A stretch of 64,000 nt of DNA from contig NGZR01000005.1 in assembly GCA_002197995.1 (NCBI GenBank), forward strand, positions 2,418,001 to 2,482,000. Reading direction: 5' to 3'. Each line of letters begins with the position of its first letter. The first letter of the stretch is position 1. The notes under the pieces are model-generated. The model had not been told where the DNA came from. It did not search any database and was given only the letters and a program-made list of their open reading frames with translations. The position numbers and the translations under genes were made by a program. Positions 1-11,737 of the stretch are shown piece by piece. The DNA is from Gaeumannomyces sp. JS-464. Lineage: Eukaryota > Ascomycota > Sordariomycetes > Magnaporthales > Magnaporthaceae.

Positions 1-394
1 GTCCGATCCTTCAGGAAATGGTACACCTGGCGAGTCCTAATGTAGAGGGAGAAAACCGTATGGATCAAGACGTAGAAGAAGAGGTGCAGCTGGTTGGCAA
101 GAAAGCGGCGAACACCGAGGACCGACGGGCGCCTAGCTTTGCTCCTTGCATCGAGAGTGTCCGCGGGCCTCTTAGGCAGATACGGCCTAGATGTGCGCAT
201 ACGCGAGAGTGTCAGTTCTGCAGCTCCGTGCCTTGACATGACGTTGGCGTGGAAACCCCTGCCAGCCCGCTCGTGGACTGACGGGAGCTTGAGCTTACCT
301 CGATCAGCTTGAGCCGCTCCTGAGGGGTCATCAACTTGCCACCGGCCATGTCATCGCGCCGGTAGCGGGCAGTATCCGCTGCCTTCTTAGGCAT
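1..394 (-). CDS. NUS1: NUS1-like subunit of cis-prenyltransferase (5' part only)
   Basis: The 5' end of a gene that runs off the left edge. Exon 1 is 299-394, starting at the ATG at 394 (MPKKAADTARYRRDD), and exon 2 starts at 170; the intron 171-298 is phase 0 with a GTAAGC donor and AAG acceptor. Exon 2 reads on as GVRRFLANQLHLFFYVLIH and continues with a second hydrophobic stretch ending near YIRTRQVYHFLKDR. This N-terminal membrane segment after a short basic head (GGKLMTPQER) is how fungal Nus1 proteins begin. Nus1 is the non-catalytic ER-membrane partner of the cis-prenyltransferase that makes dehydrodolichyl diphosphate for N-glycosylation. The cis-prenyltransferase-like domain itself lies outside the window, so the call rests on the N-terminus only. 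An in-frame upstream extension of 43 codons exists but starts without a conserved context, so I use the MPKK start. Confidence 0.72.
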
Positions 395-1304
395 GTTTGG
401 TGGAGAAGAGGAGGCAGCGCCGGGCAGCCCTGCAGTTGCAAGTAAAGAAAGAAAGAGGATGGTGGACGGCTTGAGAAATTGCGCAAAAGTGACGACGGGG
501 AGCCTTCGCCTTGGAGGATACAAATACCTGCGCGTGCGAATACGGATGACTTAACAAGAAATGAAACGAGCGAAAGTGTTAAAGAATGGGCTGCGGGAGT
601 TACGTAGCATGATGGGATGCCATGCCGCCCAGCCTGCTTGGTGGTGCAATGTCAGACCAAGGTCATAGATGCTCCAGCCTGCGGCACTTGACATCAATCA
701 AGCTGGATGGATTTTGGTAAGAGGTGTCCTTGGCTCTTGGCCGCCGCTGACCGGGGGGGTCTTTGCGTGCGCTAGCATCGAATGAGGGAAGCCGCCAGCA
801 GCCTCAGTGGGCTCCTTGCCCCCGCTTCACCGCCCTTCACCCATCCAAAACCACCTAGAGGCAGTCACGTCCCGGGGCAGGCCCCATCACAACTCGCCTA
901 GGGACGTGGTTCATGCTCGCAGCCACACCTGTCCACGCATGACACCACGAGTCCGCGACTAACAGCCGACGACAGCCCTTCCCGCGGTGCCGCCGATCGG
1001 CCATTTTTGGCCTTTGCACAGCTTCCATTTGGAAAGGCGCAGCGACAGCCCGCCACCTTGGTCGTGCGAGCTTCACAATCCATCCCACCGAACGCGACTC
1101 CATCTGTCGGCCCCGACCGAATCCCGTATTCCCTGCGCGCAGCCCCCGCCGCGTCGAGCCGGATTCCTCCCCCGCGCCAGAGACGCCAATTCGTGCCTGG
1201 CAGTGCTCTGTCTGCCCCTCGTTGTTGACCACCGTCTTCCTGGTGGGACATAACTGCTGCCTTTCCATGGATGCCGGTAGTCGGGGCTTCGGTTGAGGTT
1301 CCAA
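395..1304. promoter_or_regulatory. Divergent intergenic region between NUS1 and SEC10
   Basis: 910 bases separate the two start codons, so both promoters and 5' leaders must lie here. The right half (about 980-1240) is C-rich on the + strand, typical of a fungal 5' leader. The open frames in it on both strands (for example 855-1304 minus) have no recognisable content and arise from the high GC. I see no TATA box. Confidence 0.5.
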
Positions 1305-3939
1305 ATGGAGAGGGCTTCATCCTCGGGCTCCAAGGCTCTTTTCCCCACGGGCCCTAGCTTCAGCCTCGAGGACTTCTCGAGCAAGGACTTTATCGTCCGC
1401 GACTTTGTCGATAGCCTCGCCGAAAATGCCGTCCCTGCCAACCGCCGATCCGGGCCTGCCCACCAGCCATTCGACCCGAAGCCCTTGATCAGGACTTTTG
1501 AGAGTGCGTCCCCCACTGCAAACGTGCCAAGCTGTGTCCCTGCTAGAACCAAGCACATGTCACTGATCGTCATGCCCGCTCGCAGACTCGCTATCCCAGC
1601 TGAGCTCTCTGTCTGAGGAGCTGCAAGCGAAGGAGTCTGAGATTCTGTCGCAAGTGAGACGAGCCGAGATCCAGCACGACCAGACCCTCGACACTCTCGG
1701 CCGCAAGCTGGATCAGTCCATGACCCAGTTCGAAGCCCTGGATCTCTCTCTCAACAACCCAAATGCTATCAATGGCTCCGAGAGGACGAGCAGATCCGAT
1801 GGCGGCGGCAATATTGCCGTTCAGATCGGTGAAAAGCTCGAGGAGCTGGACAGGAAGAGGAGGCGGGCGCAGGACGCCAACTTCCTGATTCAGTGCTGGG
1901 TGGAAGTTACCGAGACGGGCGAGCTCACTTCGCTGCAGGATATCCAGAGGCAAGGCGGCGCCGAGAACAAGGTACGATGTGCCGTCATTGCCCGCCAGCT
2001 GATGCGCATCAGCCAGAGGCTGGATCCGACCTCGTGGGGCCAGACGAACGGGTTCCGTGGCAATGGCGTCACCAACGGGGTGGCCGGGAACAGCCGGAAG
2101 TTCAACACCAGGGAGGTGCTGGAGAAGTTCTCCGAGACGTTGGAGCAGGACCTCCTGACGCAGTTCAACAACAGCTACCGCCGACAAAACTTTGAGAACA
2201 TGATGGAGTGCGCTAGGGTGCTGCACGACTTCAACGGCGGCGCGAGTGTCATCGCCGTCTTCGTCAACCAGCATCAATTCTTCATCAACAGAGACCAGCT
2301 AATTACCGACGAGGTGACGGTTGACAGTGAGATGTGGGACCTGCTTGCAGATCCGGATTCGGAGCCCCCTGGCGTGGAATCGAGCCTGCAGTCCCTCGTC
2401 GACGAGGTCAAGATCGTCATGCTGGAGGAGTCCTTCATTATCAAGCGGGCCTTCCCATACTGCGAAACCGTTTTGATCAAGTTCATCCAGCGCGTGTTTC
2501 AGCAGTCCATCCAGCAGCGACTCGAGATGGTTCTGGAGAAGGCCAGCACCATCTCCTCGTTGGCCTTTTTGCGCTCACTGCACGCGTCACGCAACTACAT
2601 CAATGCGCTTGTGGAAGATCTCAAAACCCACGGACTGACGGAACATCCCGAGCCGTGCACGGCTCCCGTCGCGCAAGCATTGGACCAGCAGCTGGAAGAG
2701 CTGTTCGTCCCATACCTTGTGGGTAACTCGTATATCGACCGGGAGAAGAAGAGCTTGGAGGAGTTGAACAGCTCCCTGCTCTTCAAATTTACCGTCTACC
2801 ATTCGAGGAGGAAGAAGGCGCCGAGTGGCTTCATGGCCGCCATCGCCCAGCAAGGCAACCAGATACTCCAATCCGCCAAAGATGCATACATGGAGAAGCT
2901 TGACTCGTCCGAGTTAACGCCAACGCAGAAGGCCATGATGCTTCGGGTTGCCGGGATACAGGACGACGACAAGAAAAACGAAATAGAGGTGTCGGAGGAG
3001 GACGGTGTTCTCAGCGTCGCCAACGCGAAGCGGATGATGACGTGGCTTGCGGAAAGTGTGCGGAGGACTCTTGAGATCGGGACGGCCGCCGAGACGCCAA
3101 AGGACGTCAACATCCTTCTCAACCTCCTGTTGGCTACCATGGGGCAGATGTACGTGGAGACGGCCCTCGACGCCGCCCTTGACCAGGCGACGTCACAGGA
3201 AAACACCAGGACCGAGCCAGATCTATCATATCTGCCCAAAATACGGCCCGCCGTTTTCATCACCAACATAATGCACCGATTCATCAACACGGTCCTAATC
3301 CGGCTTGCCGAATCCAACACCACGGTGCGCCGGGGCATGGAGGCGCACGCCAAGTCTGGGATTGAGTCGATCGAGAAGAAGACCAACGCGATCATGAAGA
3401 GCACAATGGATGTGGTGGTCAACTGGGTCACCAAGTCGCTGGCGAACCAGAAGAAGACAGACTTCCGCCCCAAGGACGAAGGGATTATGGACTCGCTCCA
3501 GTCGCCCACCTGCCTCGGGATATGCACCTTCCTGGACAAGGTCGCGTCGCTTTCAAAGAACAGCGTGGACGGACACAACCTGGAGATTTTCAGCAGCGAG
3601 CTTGCGCTATCGATACAGAAGCTCCTGTTCGACCATTTCAAGAAGTTCTCTGTCAACGCGACGGGCGGTCTGATGGTGACCAAGGACATCTCCAAGTATG
3701 TGTCAACGCTCAAGGCTTGGCCGCTGACCAGGGAAGTGGAGAACATCGTCGAGGTTCTTACCGAAGTTGGCTACCTCTTTATCATCGGGCCCGAGGCGCT
3801 CAAGGAAAAATCGAGAGGTCTGGGCTCGGGTCCGGGCGGCCAAGGAAAGAAGCTACTCAAGGCGGATTTCAAGGCCTATGTACAGCGGAGAGACGACGCA
3901 AGCAGCGTTGGTATTCAGAGCGTGCTTGCGGGACTGTGA
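1305..3939 (+). CDS. SEC10: Exocyst complex component Sec10
   Basis: Exons 1305-1503 and 1586-3939; intron 1504-1585 (82 nt, donor GTGCGT, branch CTGAT). The 850-residue product matches fungal Sec10 throughout. Its N-terminal coiled coil covers roughly residues 70-150 (SLSEELQAKESEILSQ, then EKLEELDRKRRRAQDA). The core contains FLIQCWVEVTE, VRCAVIARQLMRISQRLDP, SYRRQNFENMMECARVLHDF, DPDSEPPGVESSLQSLVDEV and FIQRVFQQSIQQRLEMVLEK, the most conserved Sec10 blocks. Sec10 tethers secretory vesicles to the plasma membrane as part of the eight-subunit exocyst and bridges Sec15 to the other subunits. The reading frame is intact in both exons, unlike many neighbours. I chose the ATG at 1305 because it is the first ATG in a frame that splices cleanly; no earlier in-frame ATG is needed. 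Length fits the family. Confidence 0.95.
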
Positions 3940-6186
3940 CAAGAAGCACATGCTGTTTCTGTCTGGTGGGAGTTACTTGTTTTCTTTTGCTATATATGGG
4001 GCTCGAGTCTGCCAACCCCTCTATATGCCTGCCAAGTTAGCGGTACCTCTCTTGTTCGAGCAGAGGCGTCTTGGGAGTTGTGGGCTTGAGATGGGATCAA
4101 CGGCGATCGCGGGCGGGAGATACTCTGTGTAATCAAAATGATACCATGCTACACTGGCTTTCAAGCTTGCTTTCAACTTTGCGCGGCAGCCTAACAGGGA
4201 GGATTTGATAGGATATGGTCTGCGTCCATACATTTCAAGCGAAACCTCTTGACCTTTGGCTTAGCTGTCAGAACACGCATTCATGGCCTCAGTTTGAGAA
4301 AAAGTCTCGGTGTCTGACGAGCTGGCCTAGCAAATGGGATTATTCGACTGCGTGCTTCTTCCCGTGCGGCCGAGATGGTGTTGGTGCGAGGCACGAGGCT
4401 AGGTAGGTTGATGCGTTCTGTTTACCCCGTATTTCAATCGAGTCGGACAATGATGTCACCGGATCTATCATCGGCTGCCGCAACTGGCAATTAATTGGCC
4501 CCCACAGCCGATTCGGCAACACCAAGTTACGGCCAATTTGCGTCTGAGGAACGAGGAACATTGATTGATTGGCAGCAGATACCGCTTCTCCTCGCTGTGG
4601 GTGCGCAGCTGCGGCCTGTGGCTGGGCTGGACGGAATCCCTCTTCTCGGCTCAACCAAGGATTGGCACATCATCTCAGATACTTGACGGTCCAGGGGTGA
4701 GTCGTTTTTCTCTGCGCAACACGGGGTAGCTTCAAATACAGGACGGAACGACCCACTTTTCTCCGCATTACGCCAAAATTTGCAGATTGAAGGTAGCTGC
4801 TGAAATCTGGGTATAAAAACCTTCTGCGAAGAAATCATCGGACACGTGTAAGAAACAGATGAGATGCATCGAGAAAGAATGACCCGAGGAACCTGGAAGC
4901 CAATTACCCGCAAAGAGTGGAGGCGAACGAATGGTTCGAGGCCCATGGAGTGGCGTTTTCGTGTCAGCATTCTCAGCTGCAAAGCACAAAGGCAGAAGAA
5001 TACCGTAGAATCCCCCACATTCATGGCGCAGGGATTGCGTGAAACCAGGACGCTTGCTGCAAGTGCGGCAGCCTTACTCGAGGCCGGTGGCCAATTAGCG
5101 GCTCGGCGTCGCCTACACTTTCCCCTGAGAGTTTGTTGGTTCGGGGCTTGCATTGGCTAAGTGCCAAGCGCTTTGTAACTCCATAGTTGATTGTCAGAAT
5201 CAGAAGGAAAGCCAGGAGCAGGATTTAAAAGACCCCGGAATGGAGAGGACATTACATAACGACAGACCGCCGAGGGTGATACTCTATGACTTGCGCACGC
5301 CCTAGGGCGACTCACGCGCCGACTTCTCCAGCTGGCCCTACCCGACCAGAGACAAGTCCCGGCCACTCAGAAAGACGAGCCGAGCACACGCGGCCTCCAC
5401 CCCGCAAGCGTCAGAGAGGTTTCGGTGTCAATGCCGAAAGCCGTTGTGGACCACGGTGGAAGGCCATGGATCTGGCCTGGGGGCGTTTGCTTTGCAAGCC
5501 GGATGCAATTATTGTGGAAACCCATACGAAAAGGACAGCAAATACCAGAATGAGCGCACGTAGTAAGCGCAGGACAGATCGCGTCTTCTCACATACTGTG
5601 TGGGGGCTGTTTGTTTCCTCGTCGGAACAGGGCCTAGGCGCTCGAAGCTGGCTCTAGGGCCCGGGTTCGATGGAGTCACGGTGGGGGTTGATCCAGGCAT
5701 GCGGGCCATGAGCCGCAATTCCGCACTGGGCCTGGGCTACACGCGCATCCAGGATTCCAATTGGGCGGGGCGGCCCTTCCAGCCATTGAAGTTAACACGT
5801 TTTGAAAGGCGACGACGCAACGTACCTGGGGAAGCTTGACTCTGCGTATCCATTCTGTCCTTCACTTGCGTCCAGCTTTGGGGTGCCATTTTCTCTCGGC
5901 ATTGATCCTGCCGCCAATTTTTACCTCTTTTCTCCTTCCTGTCTACTGTTCACAGCATTGCGCCTCGTCTGGAAGTGAGGCATTGTTTTGTGTCGTCAGA
6001 CACGTAAGCAGCAGAAGACCAGACAGAGGGCTGGACACTTGGCCCTGGGGGTTCACCTAGCTTTTTTCTCGAGAACTTAGGTTCTTGCCCGCAGAGGGAG
6101 CAGAAAAAAAGATCCCAGCCTCGCATTCCTCGCTCAATCTCTCCCGCCCCGAATGCGCTCGCCCCAGCAAGAATAGCAAGAAACAA
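3940..6186. other. Intergenic region SEC10 to Ca2+ ATPase, no gene seen
   Basis: About 2.2 kb. The left part holds the SEC10 3' end, and the right part (about 5830-6186) must hold the ATPase promoter and leader. A TATAAAAA lies at 4812-4819 with an open frame from 4864, but that frame (98 codons) looks like no protein. A TAGGTAGG motif lies near 4400. No tRNA or repeat recognised. Confidence 0.4.
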
Positions 6187-9100
6187 ATGGAGAACGCCTT
6201 CACGCATTCGACCGACTCGGTCGTTGCTAGCCTCGGCGTAGATCCGGTGGCTGGCTTGACGGAGAACCAAGTCGTCGAGCTGAGAGCCAAGCACGGCAAG
6301 AATGGTGAGAAACACATTGGCCCTCCTGCGCCGCAGGAACATGTCTGGCTTGCTCGCTTGCGCCGCCTTCCGGCTGAAGCGCAAGCATAGAACTGCGCGG
6401 CTTGCTAACAGAAGCTCTCTGGTACAGCCATTCCCGAGGAGCACCAACCCCCCTATGGGAGCTCATCCTAGAGCAGTTCAAGGACCAGCTGGTCATCATA
6501 CTTCTGGGCTCGGCCGCCGTATCCTTCGTCCTCGCACTCTTTGAAGAGGAGGAGGGCTGGAGCGCATTTGTCGATCCTGCCGTCGTAAGTGCCGACCTGC
6601 CTGCCCAAGAAACAAATCTGGCAACAAGGCCAATGAGGAAAAAAAACACAAAAAAACGGTGTTTCTGCGGATGGCTTGCTAATGAATGCGCGCGTCTCTT
6701 CGCTCCAGATTCTCACCATCCTCATCCTCAACGCCGTCGTCGGAGTCTCTCAGGAGAGCAGTGCGGAGAAGGCCATTGCGGCCCTGCAAGAATACTCGGC
6801 CAACGAAGCCAATGTCGTGCGCAACGGCGGCCAGGTGTCGCGCGTCAAGGCCGAAGAGCTAGTCCCCGGCGATGTCATTTCCGTCTCTGTCGGCGACCGT
6901 ATCCCCGCCGACTGCCGCCTGCTGTCCATCAATAGCAACAGCTTCGCCGTTGACCAGGCCATCCTGACCGGAGAGAGCGAGAGCGTGGGCAAGGATGCAT
7001 CCGCCGTGGTCGAGGACGAGCGCGCGGTCAAGCAGGACCAGGTCAACATGCTATTCTCGGGCACCACCGTCGTGACTGGCCGCGCCAAGGCGGTCGTGGT
7101 TCTGACAGGTTCCAACACGGCTATCGGCGACATTCACGAGAGCATCGCGGCCCAGATTTCGGAGCCCACCCCGCTGAAGCAGAAGCTCAACGACTTCGGC
7201 GACCAGCTCGCCAAGGTTATCACCGTCATTTGCGTGCTCGTGTGGCTCATCAACATCCCTCACTTCAAGGATCCCAGCCACGGCAGCTGGACCAAGGGTG
7301 CCATCTACTACCTCAAAATTGCCGTCTCGCTCGGTGTCGCCGCCATTCCTGAGGGCTTGGCCGTCGTCATCACCACTTGCCTCGCCCTGGGAACGCGCAA
7401 GATGGCTGCCAAGAACGCCGTCGTCCGGAGTCTGCCCTCGGTCGAGACCCTGGGCAGCTGCAGCGTCATCTGCTCTGACAAGACCGGAACCCTGACCACG
7501 AACCAGATGAGCGTGAGCAAGCTCGTCTACATCAAGGAAGACGGCTCGGATCTGGAGGAGCTGGATGTCGAAGGCACTACTTTCGCTCCCCACGGCGACA
7601 TCAGCCGGGGCGGAAAGGTTGTCCAGGATGTGCCCCAGCAGTCTGCTACGGTCAAGTGCATGGCTGAGGTCGCCGCCCTTTGCAACGATGCCCGCATTGC
7701 CTACGACGCCCGGTCTGGTGCTTACTCCATCGTGGGCGAGCCCACCGAGGGTGCCCTCCGTGTTCTAGTTGAGAAGCTTGGACCTTGCCCGCCCCAGGAA
7801 TGCCACCCCGAGGACCGCGTTCATCACGCTAGCGCCTGGTACGAGAAGAACAACCAGCGCCTTGCCACCTATGAGTTCTCCCGCGACCGCAAGAGCATGT
7901 CTGTCCTGGTCCAGAACGGCGGTAACCCCCGGCTCCTGGTCAAGGGTGCGCCCGAGTCTATCCTAGAGCGTTGCACGCACACTCTTGTGGGCGCCGATGC
8001 CAAGAAGGTTCCGCTTGACAAGAAGCTTTCCGACCTGCTCCTCAAGGAGGTTGTCGACTATGGCAACCGCGGCCTCCGTGTTATCGCCCTGGCAGCCGTT
8101 GACGATGTCTCTAGCAACCCGCTGATCAAGAAGGCCAAGTCGACGTCCGAGTATGCGCAGCTGGAACAGAACATGACCCTCCTGGGCTTGGTCGGCATGC
8201 TCGACCCCCCGCGGCCCGAGGTCGCTGGCTCTATCAAGAAGTGCAAGGACGCAGGCATCCGTGTCGTTGTCATCACTGGCGACAACCGCAACACGGCTGA
8301 GAGCATCTGCCGCCAGATTGGAGTATTTGGCGAGTTTGAGGACCTCAAGGGCAAGAGCTACACCGGCAGAGAGTTCGACAACCTCAGCCCGAGCGAGCAG
8401 CTCGAGGCCGCCAAGAACGCGTCGCTATTCTCCCGTGTCGAGCCGAGCCACAAGTCCAAGCTGGTTGATCTCCTGCAGTCCCTCGGCGAAGTCGTTGCCA
8501 TGACCGGTGACGGTGTCAACGACGCTCCCGCTCTGAAGAAGGCAGACATCGGCGTTGCTATGGGATCCGGCACTGATGTCTCGAAGCTGGCCGCCGACAT
8601 GGTTCTCGCTGATGACAACTTTGCCACTATCGAGTCTGCCATTGAAGAAGGTCGCTCCATCTACAACAACACCCAGCAGTTCATCCGTTACCTCATCTCG
8701 TCCAACATCGGCGAGGTTGTGTCTATCTTCCTCACGGCGGCTCTTGGCATGCCTGAGGCCCTGATTCCAGTGCAGCTCCTCTGGGTCAACCTGGTCACCG
8801 ACGGTCTTCCTGCCACAGCCCTATCATTCAACCCTCCGGACCACGACATCATGAGGCGCCAGCCCCGCAAGCGTGATGAGCCACTGATCGGCGGTTGGCT
8901 GTTCCTTCGCTACCTGATCATCGGCACCTATGTCGGCCTGGCCACTGTGGCCGGCTACGCCTGGTGGTTCATGTACAACCCGGAAGGCCCGCAGATCACC
9001 TTCTCTCAGCTCTCCAACTTCCACCGCTGCTCATCGCAGTTCCCCGAGATCGGCTGCTCCATGTTCACCAATGACATGGCCAAGTCGGCGTCCACCGTCT

Positions 9101-9502
9101 CTCTGTCCATCCTCGTTGTTATCGAGATGTTCAACGCCATGAACGCGCTGTCTTCGAGCGAGTCGCTGCTCACCCTTCCTCTCTGGGAGAACATGATTCT
9201 TGTCTACGCCATTACTCTGTCCATGGCGCTGCACTTTGCTCTGCTGTACACCCCGATTCTTCAGGGCCTTTTCTCGATCCTTCCTCTCAACTGGCTCGAG
9301 TGGAAGGCGGTGCTATACATCAGCGCCCCTGTTATGTACGTGCCTCCACTGCTATCCGATCACCCTTTCATTCTCGACATCGTAACGGTTTTGCTGACAA
9401 TTGATGTGCAGTCTCATTGATGAGGTCCTCAAGCTGATCGAGCGCCAATTCTTTATGCACAAGATAACGGGTGCTGTCACGGCTGCCAAGAAGGAACAGT
9501 AA
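6187..9502 (+). CDS. nca-1: SERCA-type P-type Ca2+-transporting ATPase (with -1 frameshift)
   Basis: Exons 6187-6304, 6428-6584, 6709-9335 and 9412-9502; introns of 123, 124 and 76 nt. The 997-residue product (after allowing one missing base) is a type IIA Ca2+ pump of the Neurospora nca-1 kind, importing cytosolic Ca2+ into the ER/secretory pathway using ATP. Visible motifs: the phosphorylated Asp in [14 protein letters not shown] (near residue 349), the PEGLA transport helix ([13 protein letters not shown]), LTGES in the actuator domain, [11 protein letters not shown] and [20 protein letters not shown] in the P domain, and [18 protein letters not shown] near M6. Exon 2 begins A-I-P-E-E in one frame but continues [15 protein letters not shown] in the next; one base is missing at about 6442 (CC read as C). 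The alternative acceptor at 6411 would keep the frame but sits only 2 nt past the CTAAC branch site, so it is unlikely. Confidence 0.94.
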
Positions 9503-10007
9503 GGATTGCATGCTCGTGAACGCCATGGTCTCATGCTAGATTCATAGAAACTCGCAGCAGCATATTTAGAGCCCATTTAGCCACCTACCTCATGTACATA
9601 GATGGCCACGGGTCGGGGACCAATCCGGTAAAAATAGATTTAGTGCGCATGGCGTCGTTGGCGCTGGATTTAATCTGATAACACATTGAGACGACTCGGC
9701 CTGCCTTTCAAGGCACTCGCGTCCCCTGATGCCGATCTGGCGTGTTGGTGAATTGGAGACCGCTTTCTGCGCACGTATCCTTGGGCTGGTGCACGAGGGG
9801 CAAAACGGCGTCATTTCGAGCTGATGTCTATTGGTACAGTGCAGTCAAGTAAAGGGGACCGGGTCGGGCCCAAATACCCAGGTCTTTGTCATAAAAACCG
9901 GGCGAATAGTGTGCCCTTGTTCTGGATGCTGCTTCGGCCATATAACGGCACCAAACATGGCATTGCCAGACGCTTTCCCATCTTTTCACACCTGAACCGT
10001 CACTGCT
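9503..10007. other. Convergent 3' intergenic region, Ca2+ ATPase / PUP3
   Basis: The two genes converge here and both 3' UTRs must lie in these 505 bases. I see no gene, repeat or strong hairpin terminator. Confidence 0.4.
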
Positions 10008-10988
10008 CTAGTCTTGGCGGCCCTTGAGTAATCTCTTGGTAACCTTGTCCTTCTCAATGATGTAAACGTGGGCACCCCATCCTGAGAGAGCATCACGGTC
10101 AACCGCGCTCAGCAGAGCCTGCGAGATGGTCTCGAAGAGATCCTCGGGCTCCTGAATTACATGGGGGAAGATGGTCAGTCATGAGGACGTATATGGTCAG
10201 GAAAAAAAAAAGGCTGCGGCGAGGAAAGAAGGAGGGAGGAAAAGCTCGTGCACAACGGCGCAGCGAATGCATACCAGATCGGGCTCCCACAGACTCTCGC
10301 ACATGCCAAAAAGCTGCTCGCTGGCGGTGCCGCTGACGATGAAGTCCTTTGCGAAGTCGATGCAGCCTATGGAGTCGAAGCCGCAGATGAAGGGCTGGGA
10401 GGTCTTTGGGTCGAGGCCAGCGACGACGGGGCTGACAAAGTAAGGACCAAAGCGGCGCTCGTAGAGGGAGCTCGAGACGAGGTTGGCGAAGGTGCGGGGC
10501 GCGATGTTGCGCTCCTCGCGCAGGCGGTACATGTTGACCTTGTACCGGAACAGGTCCGAGACGGTCGAGACGTCGGTGGCCAGGCCCGTCAGGCCCAGGA
10601 ACACGTCGCCGTACTGGAAGATCTTGGGGAAGTTGTTGGACACGGTCAGGGCCTGCATGCCCAGCCGGAGGTCGCAGGCGATGGCGACGCAGTCCTTGCC
10701 CACCATGGCGACGCAGGCACCGCCGTCTATTTGAGGGGTGAGAGGTACTATATCAGCGGTAGTTCTTATGCGACGGCAGGAGTCCGCCAGCCGGCCCGGG
10801 GGAGACCGTCTAGGTCTACATCATCGTGGCGGTTTCGAAGTTGATAGAGCTCCACCAGAGAGAGCGCAGTGAGGGGAAGACTGACTTATTGAGAAAGGAG
10901 ACGACTACAAGTTCACATGTTAGCCTATGTCCAATATCCAGACGCAAGGTGTATGGACAGAGAAAGATGCAGCGGGTCTTCTTACCAT
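10008..10988 (-). CDS. PUP3: 20S proteasome subunit beta-3 (Pup3)
   Basis: Four exons: 10986-10988 (the ATG alone), 10886-10904 (a 19-nt microexon), 10275-10726 and 10008-10151. Introns are 81, 159 and 123 nt with GTAAGA, GTCAGT and GTATGC donors. They join as [26 protein letters not shown] and onward for 205 residues, exactly the usual Pup3 length. Conserved blocks are [79 protein letters not shown] and the C-terminal tail [19 protein letters not shown]. Beta-3 is a non-catalytic ring subunit: the Ntn-fold is present but there is no processed Thr1. The reading frame is intact. It shares a divergent promoter with the UBX gene to the right. The start exon carrying only ATG was chosen because it splices in phase to the microexon and gives the conserved N-terminus. 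Confidence 0.95.
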
Positions 10989-11737
10989 GGCGGCGGTGAT
11001 GAGCACCCCTGGTGGAGGCGGTGGTTCACGGAGCTGCGATTAGCGGAGGCGGCGGGATTGAGGGCTCCGTTGGCGTTATCGTCTGGACTCTGTGCCTGTC
11101 CAGAGGCGTGAAAATGATGTGCGGTTCCCAAGGGTCGGGTGCCGACTGAGGAACGTCTCGCGTCTGGGTCTGGCGGAGCGGGAAAGTCGTGCCGTCGTAG
11201 TCGTCGTCGTCGTTTTAGTCGTTGGGGCTGCAGCCGTCTGTTGCGGTAGCTCTCCCAGCTGGCTGGCTGCGGGCGCTGCAAGGCGAGGGTGAAAGCGCAA
11301 GGCAACGCCTGGCTGGCGTGTCTGCCCCCAGCTCCGCGAACCAGCTTCTCAGCTTCTGGTTCGCTAGGTGGGTCCAAACACTCCAACGCACCATACTGTG
11401 GCCCGAGCTTTGGAGCTTCAGGTGGGCGCCGCCAATGTCAATTCTCAGGCAGTCAGCGAGTGCCTTTACCTGCTACAGGCAGCGCCGCCTTGCGTGGGCG
11501 GCCAACCCCACCATTCTGCTTCTCGGCTGCAGCTGTTCGCACTCCGCGACGAGAAGGCTAACTCGACGTGCCGATTTACGAAGCAAACTTGGGAGACTTC
11601 GAGAACCTGCTATACCTTAGCTTGTCTGGGCACCTACTGCCCACTTTGAATATCTGCTTTATTATTTCAAGCGAGTTTGTTTTCCCCTCCACCTACCGGA
11701 CACTTCTCGCCATCTTCCCGCTTCCTAAACCGCCACC
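10989..11737. promoter_or_regulatory. Shared divergent promoter of PUP3 and the UBX-domain gene
   Basis: 749 bases between the start codons of a proteasome subunit (left, -) and a p97/Cdc48 cofactor (right, +). The + strand around 11190-11230 has a GTC/GTT-rich run. I looked for the yeast Rpn4 site (PACE) by eye and did not see it. No TATA box seen. Confidence 0.45.

Noticed and set aside
2796..3746. 316-codon open frame antisense to SEC10
   Set aside because: The + strand protein is conserved Sec10 throughout; the antisense frame has no recognisable motif.
4812..5160. TATAAAAA followed by a 98-codon open frame at 4864
   Set aside because: The spacing is right, but the predicted protein has no domain, signal peptide or codon pattern, and the region is otherwise gene-free. 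It could be a small unknown gene, but I cannot support it.
5640..5660. GGGTTCGATGG, resembling a tRNA B box
   Set aside because: It lacks the conserved CC after the loop and no cloverleaf can be drawn around it.
6305..6411. Alternative intron of the Ca2+ ATPase that keeps the reading frame
   Set aside because: The acceptor would lie 2 nt from the CTAAC branch site and would destroy a conserved segment; a missing base at 6442 explains the data better.
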